Part shown: piece by piece, positions 59,637 through 64,000 of the stretch
Layout: every line of letters begins with the position of its first letter
Numbering within the stretch: the first letter of the stretch is position 1
Assembly (NCBI RefSeq): GCF_020519665.1
Contig: NZ_CP084703.1
Coordinates: 2,604,001 to 2,668,000 of the forward strand
From: Bacillus shivajii
GTDB lineage: Bacteria; Bacillota; Bacilli; Bacillales; Salisediminibacteriaceae
Length of the DNA stretch: 64,000 nucleotides
Direction of reading: 5' to 3'
Translations under genes and position numbers: made by a program
Notes under the pieces: generated by a model
Seen by the model: the letters and a program-made list of their open reading frames with translations, nothing else
What the model was told of the DNA's origin: nothing
Databases searched by the model: none

Positions 59637-60084
59637 GAATATGCCTCCTCTAGGTATTTCTCTAATGGCTACCGTCATTTTACTATAATGAAAGAGATTT
59701 TGAAAGAACAGATAGGTCTCTCTTCCTAATCATTCTTAAAACTATGCAAATAATACTGACGATGATAAAAAACACTCAGTGATTTTCAACCCTTATAGTA
59801 AAAGAAGAACCATCGTTGCGACAGCACAGAACATGCTAGTACCTGCGTTGCGATGGATAGGACATCGTCCTTTTATCCGGTAAACCTAAACCTTATACTC
59901 AAGTCGTAAAAAATTCAGCAACGTCGAACGTTCTTCTCTTGCTAACGTTTTATACGTGTAAAAAAACTTAACTTATCGCCCAATCCTAACTGATAGCATA
60001 AATTAAATACATTATATAAAATAACAAAACATATTATACAATATACTGTCAAGTTTTTTTCCTTGAAAGTTTATATAAAATGAC
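59637..60084. other. divergent yloU-rpmB intergenic region
   Basis: About 700 bp lie between yloU and rpmB. The left part should hold the yloU promoter, not identified. It contains a structured inverted repeat (59802-59938) listed separately; the right part is the rpmB promoter and leader. Confidence 0.5.
59802..59938. other. structured inverted-repeat element upstream of yloU
   Basis: Outer arms AGAAGAAC / GTTCTTCT about 120 bases apart enclose a hairpin with CCATCG/CGATGG ends and a GGAC/GTCC hairpin. On the minus strand it would lie in the yloU 5' leader, ending about 165 bases before the start codon. No known riboswitch class recognised. Confidence 0.4.
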
Positions 60085-60113
60085 TTGAAATCTATGATGG
60101 CGTATGCTAAGAT
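60085..60113 (+). promoter_or_regulatory. rpmB promoter
   Basis: TTGAAA, 17 bases, TAAGAT. Transcription would begin about 225 bases before the rpmB start, giving a long leader (60120-60347) with a GCAAAT/ATTTGC hairpin and no open reading frame I can support. Confidence 0.7.
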
Positions 60114-60347
60114 TACGAAGTGTTTGAATTGCAATAGTTCAAAAATGACTATGTTTAAAAAGAGGATGAAAAGGACCAAGGAATTCTAAGAAGCAAATGT
60201 TAGATTTGCAAAGCGTATGTGTAATGATATGTGAGCAATGGATAACCTAGCTGACAAAGAAATTCGACGGTCATTTTTCTCGGACTTTTTGAACATCCAC
60301 AAAAAAGAACAGATGTCACTCATCGTGTGTCAGAAGGAGGGAGAATC

Positions 60348-60536
60348 ATGGCACGTAAATGCGTAGTAACAGGAAGAGGACCTCGCTCAGGTAACCAACG
60401 TTCTCACGCGATGAACGCGAATAAGCGCCGCTGGGGTGCTAACGTACAAAAAGTACGTATCTTGGTTGACGGTAAGCCGAAACGTGTATACGTTTCAGCG
60501 AAAGCTCTTAAATCAGGAAAAGTTCAACGCGTTTAA
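60348..60536 (+). CDS. rpmB: 50S ribosomal protein L28
   Basis: 62 aa from ATG 60348 ([20 protein letters not shown]) after SD AGAAGGAGGGAGAA. A single N-terminal Cys remains (no four-Cys zinc motif, so the zinc-free C- form). Only core gene of the window on the plus strand; faces spoVM with back-to-back terminators. Confidence 0.97.
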   Translation: MARKCVVTGRGPRSGNQRSHAMNANKRRWGANVQKVRILVDGKPKRVYVSAKALKSGKVQRV

Positions 60537-60551
60537 TATGAAAGTTGTACT

Positions 60552-60583
60552 AAAAAACGGCGCCTAACCGCGCCGTTTTTTTC
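60552..60583 (+). terminator. rho-independent terminator of rpmB
   Basis: AAAAAACGGCGC, CTAACC, GCGCCGTTTTTTT. 15 bp after the stop; A and T runs allow it to work in both directions. Confidence 0.92.
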
Positions 60584-60600
60584 CTTTCGTACAAACCAAT

Positions 60601-60627
60601 GGAAAAGAGGAGTGTTCCACTCCTCAC
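60601..60627 (-). terminator. terminator of spoVM
   Basis: Minus strand GAGGAGTG, GAA, CACTCCTC, then TTTTCC; 18 bp after the spoVM stop. Confidence 0.8.
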
Positions 60628-60644
60628 TTGATAGACTATATCGA

Positions 60645-60725
60645 TTAACCCTTTTTAAATGATCCTAATACCGCTCTAACAAACCCTCCAAGAAACTTTG
60701 GTAATTTAATCGTATAAAACTTCAT
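60645..60725 (-). CDS. spoVM: SpoVM, stage V sporulation protein
   Basis: 26-aa amphipathic peptide that recognises the convex outer forespore membrane and anchors the SpoIVA coat basement layer. Sequence runs MKFYTIKLPKFLGGFVRAVL and ends GSFKKG, differing from B. subtilis SpoVM at only a few positions. ATG 60725 is preceded by SD GAGGAGGGGG. Too short for ordinary ORF finding. Sits between rpmB and thiN as in B. subtilis; it proves the host comes from a sporulating lineage. The 170 bp upstream should hold a sigma-E promoter, not identified. Confidence 0.98.
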   Translation of the reverse strand: MKFYTIKLPKFLGGFVRAVLGSFKKG

Positions 60726-60892
60726 TTTTCCCCCTCCTCTTATAAGGTGCCGCCTCGGGACGTTATAACATATACATAAAAACGTGCTTCGTTATTACAC
60801 ATTATATTCAGTTGGGTGGAAATAGTACCTTTTTTTTATAATAATAGCCCAATTGATTTTCCGTTACGTTAATAACCTATGTGCATTAAGCT

Positions 60893-61558
60893 TTAACTGT
60901 GCATATGATCACTTGATTCAAACACCATCAAAATTCCTTCTTTGAATGAATAACTCCCTTGACTCTCTCTTAATTCATTACTTATACAAAGACTAGATCC
61001 TTGTACAACCTCTTTTTCTTTCAGTGGGTAACGAAACCCTGTTAAAGTCAGACCTTTTACTTTTTTTGACATCGGCAAAAACGAGATGTAGTTTGCTTCG
61101 CTATTTGTTAGCGTATATGAACCTGGTTTTTTCATAAACATTCTGTTCGAACGATCTTCCAATATGACAGGAATATCGAGTTCAAGCCCTTTTAAAAGCA
61201 ATTGTGTGTTCATAAATAGATGATCTAATCGTCCTCCAGTTCCACCAAAAATAATGACTTTTTCGACATCTTGACGTAACAACACCCAACTTAAAGCAAT
61301 TTCTAAGTCAGTTTCATCTTTTTCTTCTGGATAAACTTTAAGTGAAAGTGAATACTCATCAACCCACTCTTTTTCTTCTTTCGATAATGAATCAAAGTCA
61401 CCAAAAGCATAATCTGGTTGGGTGTTTTCTTTTAATAAATAATAAACCCCTCTGTCCACACCGATCCACTTTACATCCCCACTTCCATATATTCGCTGTA
61501 TTTCTGAAACAGGTGGAATATTCTCAATCGGACCTCCTGCAAATAATATATAAATCAT
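60893..61558 (-). CDS. thiN: thiamine pyrophosphokinase
   Basis: Transfers pyrophosphate from ATP to thiamine to make the cofactor TPP. 221 aa from ATG 61558 (MIYILFAGGPIENIPPVSEI), with the SD AGGAGAAGAGG in the preceding codons of the longer frame. Substrate/Mg2+ motifs GVDRGVYYLL, YAFGDFDSLS (about 57-66), KDETDLEIAL and FGGTGGRLDHLF (about 113-124). Between spoVM and rpe. Confidence 0.95.
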   Translation of the reverse strand: MIYILFAGGPIENIPPVSEIQRIYGSGDVKWIGVDRGVYYLLKENTQPDYAFGDFDSLSKEEKEWVDEYSLSLKVYPEEKDETDLEIALSWVLLRQDVEKVIIFGGTGGRLDHLFMNTQLLLKGLELDIPVILEDRSNRMFMKKPGSYTLTNSEANYISFLPMSKKVKGLTLTGFRYPLKEKEVVQGSSLCISNELRESQGSYSFKEGILMVFESSDHMHS

Positions 61559-61638
61559 TTCCTCTTCTCCTAACGTTTTCATCCGTGTGAAAAAAGCCCA
61601 TGCATTAACTGCACCGGCTTCCCTTTCGCTCTTTGTAA

Positions 61639-62283
61639 TTAACCTCTAATCGACTCAATCGCTTTTTGTCGGTCAGGTTGGTTATATACAGCTGATCCAG
61701 CAACTAGTACATTCGCACCCGCTTCTACACAAAGCTTAGCTGTCTCTTCGTTTACACCACCGTCAACTTCAATGTCGATCTCTTTACCAGTTTGATTTAC
61801 TAGCTCACGCACTTCTGAAATCTTAGGTAAGACAGAATGAATAAATGACTGTCCTCCAAACCCGGGGTTAACCGTCATCAATAGAACAAGTTCAACATCT
61901 TCAATGATAGGTTTTATAGAGTCAACTGGTGTTGCGGGGTTAATCACGACACCCGCTTTAACGCCTTGCTCCTTTATTAAATGAACTGTTCGATGTAAAT
62001 GTGCACAAGCTTCTGCGTGAACGCTTATAATATCTGCTCCAGCTTTTGCAAATTGAGGAATGTATTGATCTGGGTTCTCAATCATTAAATGGACATCTAA
62101 TGGAAGATCCGTAACCGGTCGAATCGCATCGACAATTAATGGACCAATTGTAATATTAGGAACAAAATGACCATCCATGACGTCTACATGAATATAGTCT
62201 GCTCCACCTTTTTCAACGTCTTTTACTTCTTCTCCTAATTTTGAAAAATCTGCTGATAAGATAGAAGGAGCTATTTTTATCAT
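61639..62283 (-). CDS. rpe: ribulose-phosphate 3-epimerase
   Basis: Pentose phosphate pathway enzyme. 214 aa from ATG 62283 ([20 protein letters not shown]) after SD GCGGAGGTACT; the long open frame upstream lies in rsgA. TIM barrel with metal-binding [17 protein letters not shown] (about 33-49), [23 protein letters not shown] and [11 protein letters not shown]. Only 1 bp separates it from the rsgA stop, so coupled. Confidence 0.97.
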   Translation of the reverse strand: MIKIAPSILSADFSKLGEEVKDVEKGGADYIHVDVMDGHFVPNITIGPLIVDAIRPVTDLPLDVHLMIENPDQYIPQFAKAGADIISVHAEACAHLHRTVHLIKEQGVKAGVVINPATPVDSIKPIIEDVELVLLMTVNPGFGGQSFIHSVLPKISEVRELVNQTGKEIDIEVDGGVNEETAKLCVEAGANVLVAGSAVYNQPDRQKAIESIRG

Positions 62284-62284
62284 C

Positions 62285-63166
62285 TTAGTACCTCCGCTTT
62301 TGTGATTGGATTTCTTCGACAAATTGTAAATAATGATTATAACGATGCTGTGCAATTTCACCATTTTCTATTGCTGCTTTTACCGCACATTTCGGTTCAT
62401 TGATATGTGTGCAGCCTCTAAACTTACAATCATTTAACCGTTCTCGCATTTCAGGATAATACATGCCAAGCTCATCTGCTTCAATTCCTTCAAAGTCTAA
62501 CGAACTAAAACCAGGAGTATCTGCAACATAACCCTTTTCAATCGGGATGAGCTCTACATGACGCGTCGTATGTTTACCTCTCCCTAAACTTTTAGAGATA
62601 GGGTTTGTTTCAATATCTAAATCTGGCTTTAAGGCATTTAAAAGTGATGATTTCCCTACACCAGACTGACCTGCAAAAACAGAAACTTTATTTGCTAAAT
62701 ATGGACGGAGGGCCTCTATCGTTTCATCCAAGTAAATCGACGTATTGACGACCTCATACCCTAGATCACGATACGTACTCTCATATGTTTGCATCATCTG
62801 TTGTTGCTCTTCTTCTAATAGATCGACCTTTGATAAACAAATAATCGGATCGATATCATTAGCTTCAACATGGATTAGAAATCGATCTAGTAACAGAGAG
62901 CTAAAGGATGGTTCTTCTGTGGAAAATACAAGAACAGCCTGCTCTACATTCGCAATCGGTGGACGAATGAGTTCATTTTGCCGGTCTTCTACACTTAAAA
63001 CGTAGCCGTCCGTTCTATTTTCCGCTTCAAATTCCACCCAGTCACCTACGAGAGGGGTGATTTTTCGCTTCCGAAAGTTCCCCCGCCCTCTGCATTGGAA
63101 AATGCCATCTTCATTTTCCACATAATAAAAACCACTTAATGCTTTTACGATTCTTCCTCTACTCAT
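62285..63166 (-). CDS. rsgA: RsgA (CpgA), ribosome small-subunit GTPase
   Basis: Circularly permuted GTPase acting late in 30S maturation; in B. subtilis it is a target of PrkC. 293 aa: N-terminal OB fold ([20 protein letters not shown]), G4 LSKVDLLE (about residue 115), G1 [13 protein letters not shown] (about 170-182), G3 DTPGF (about 217) and a C-terminal zinc knuckle [14 protein letters not shown] (about 252-265). Upstream of rpe; 46 bp after prkC. Confidence 0.97.
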   Translation of the reverse strand: MSRGRIVKALSGFYYVENEDGIFQCRGRGNFRKRKITPLVGDWVEFEAENRTDGYVLSVEDRQNELIRPPIANVEQAVLVFSTEEPSFSSLLLDRFLIHVEANDIDPIICLSKVDLLEEEQQQMMQTYESTYRDLGYEVVNTSIYLDETIEALRPYLANKVSVFAGQSGVGKSSLLNALKPDLDIETNPISKSLGRGKHTTRHVELIPIEKGYVADTPGFSSLDFEGIEADELGMYYPEMRERLNDCKFRGCTHINEPKCAVKAAIENGEIAQHRYNHYLQFVEEIQSQKRRY

Positions 63167-63212
63167 TCAAGCCTCCTTATCCATGAAAAAAAGATGATAG
63201 CTCCTTTTTTTA

Positions 63213-64000
63213 TTATTCATATTGTTGTTCTTTTAATTCTTCATACGAAATCACTTTTGGCGAATCCTTATATTTTTGTTCATTAACGTAAATATAAACA
63301 AGTGCTTGTTCTCCAGGAGCAATAGTCATTGGTACTTGATACATCGTTGTATCACTAGTTTCTTCATCCACAACTGTTGCAGGAATACTATTTTCCAAAT
63401 CAATAACCGTAATTTGGACACGAACTGGCTGTGGTTCTTCTTCGTCATCTATGTCTTCATCTATGTCTTCATTTATTTCCACTGTTACAGGCACATTACC
63501 AGAAATCGGCTCAGGGTCTGGTTCAGGTTCAGGTCCTCTAGAAAAAATAATGGTTGCATCTGTTCTTTCACGTATTTCAGTTCCCCTTGGAGGATCTTGA
63601 GAAACCACTCTTCCTTCTTCAACTGTCGGGTGATATTCTTCTTTATACGTAATATTTAACAACGGTTCATTGCCTATTTCTTCACCTACCTCATCTCTAG
63701 TAAAGTTAAGTAAGTGCCCCATAATATATGTCCGTCTCTCACTTACAACTAGCGTGACAACTGTATCATGAGGAATAATCATATTTCCTACTTCTGGCGA
63801 TTGAGAAAGAACCGTGTTATCATCGCCATCCATTGTTTCTTTTAACTCAATTTCAATCCCCTCAAAACCATCAAGCTCTCTTTCAGCTCTCTCGAGAGAT
63901 AATCCAGTCACATCGACCATTTCTTGCGGTTCACTACCTTCACTAATAAACAAGGTTACTGATGCACCTTCTTTTACTGTTGAGCCAGCACCAGGTCGGT
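63213..64000 (-). CDS. prkC: PrkC, PASTA-domain Ser/Thr kinase (5' part outside window)
   Basis: Extracellular C-terminal part of the membrane kinase that senses muropeptides and triggers spore germination. The frame is open to the right edge (262 codons visible). PASTA repeats can be read: VPD/VTGLSLERAERELDGFEG, then GNMIIPHDTVVTLVVSERR, NFTRDEVGEEIGNEPLLNI and SQDPPRGTEIRERTDATIIF. After an acidic proline-rich linker (GPEPEPDPEPISG) comes a final beta-rich domain (PVRVQITVIDLENSIPATVV) that some PrkC orthologues carry. Kinase and transmembrane parts lie outside the window. Confidence 0.94.
   Translation of the reverse strand, partial: RPGAGSTVKEGASVTLFISEGSEPQEMVDVTGLSLERAERELDGFEGIEIELKETMDGDDNTVLSQSPEVGNMIIPHDTVVTLVVSERRTYIMGHLLNFTRDEVGEEIGNEPLLNITYKEEYHPTVEEGRVVSQDPPRGTEIRERTDATIIFSRGPEPEPDPEPISGNVPVTVEINEDIDEDIDDEEEPQPVRVQITVIDLENSIPATVVDEETSDTTMYQVPMTIAPGEQALVYIYVNEQKYKDSPKVISYEELKEQQYE

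Overview
The window comes from a low-GC, spore-forming member of the Bacillaceae. Gene order over about 47 kb matches the Bacillus subtilis block prkC-rsgA-rpe-thiN-spoVM-rpmB-yloU-yloV-sdaAB-sdaAA-recG-fapR-plsX-fabD-fabG-acpP-rnc // smc-ftsY-ylxM-ffh-rpsP-khpA-ylqD-rimM-trmD-rplS-lepB-rbgA-rnhB-ylqG-ylqH-sucC-sucD-dprA-topA-(trmFO)-codV-clpQ-clpY-codY-flgB-flgC-fliE-fliF-fliG-fliH-fliI. SpoVM, an alpha/beta-type SASP-like protein and SwrA/SigA-era flagellar genes of the fla/che operon point to a motile endospore former; the exact genus cannot be named from sequence reading alone, although the GC-rich hairpin repeats resemble those I associate with alkaliphilic bacilli (inference).

Layout, left to right. 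1-6157: head of the fla/che operon (flgB to fliI, minus strand; fliI runs off the left edge). 6690-10376: codV-hslV-hslU-codY, a protease/recombinase/nutrient-regulator operon. 10446-10623: a decayed trmFO remnant exactly where intact trmFO sits in relatives. 10721-19415: topA, dprA, sucD, sucC, a small SASP-like gene with a possible frameshifted tail, ylqH, ylqG, rnhB. 19793-31129: rbgA, lepB, rplS, trmD, rimM, ylqD, khpA, rpsP, ffh, ylxM, ftsY, smc, that is, translation, protein export and chromosome organisation. 31130-48053: about 17 kb inserted between smc and rnc, which are adjacent in B. subtilis. 48054-59636: rnc, acpP, fabG, fabD, plsX, fapR (fatty-acid synthesis with a FapR operator), recG, serine dehydratase sdaAA/sdaAB, degV (FakB-like), fakA (yloV), yloU. 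60348-64000: rpmB (the only core gene on the plus strand), spoVM, thiN, rpe, rsgA and the PASTA end of prkC.

The 17-kb block is the accessory part. It holds a UPF0435 protein, a DUF4870-like membrane protein, a Nudix hydrolase, a DinB-like protein, two lipoproteins, a ferritin-like/cupin protein, small membrane proteins, a tandem pair of secreted acidic proteins, and an rRNA operon (16S-23S-5S without tRNAs, minus strand). It also holds at least four broken genes (in-frame stops or frameshifts), several copies of a GC-rich hairpin repeat, two extra truncated 5S genes with terminators downstream of the real 5S, four tandem rrn promoters, and a 226-229 bp tandem array (four copies) whose poly-G tract differs in length between copies. 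The array is derived from a branched terminator-like RNA structure just downstream of rnc.

Caveat: several broken genes differ from an intact frame by one base in a homopolymer; sequencing error has to be excluded before biological meaning is given to them. All starts were chosen by reading Shine-Dalgarno (SD) sequences and known family N-termini; no database search was run.
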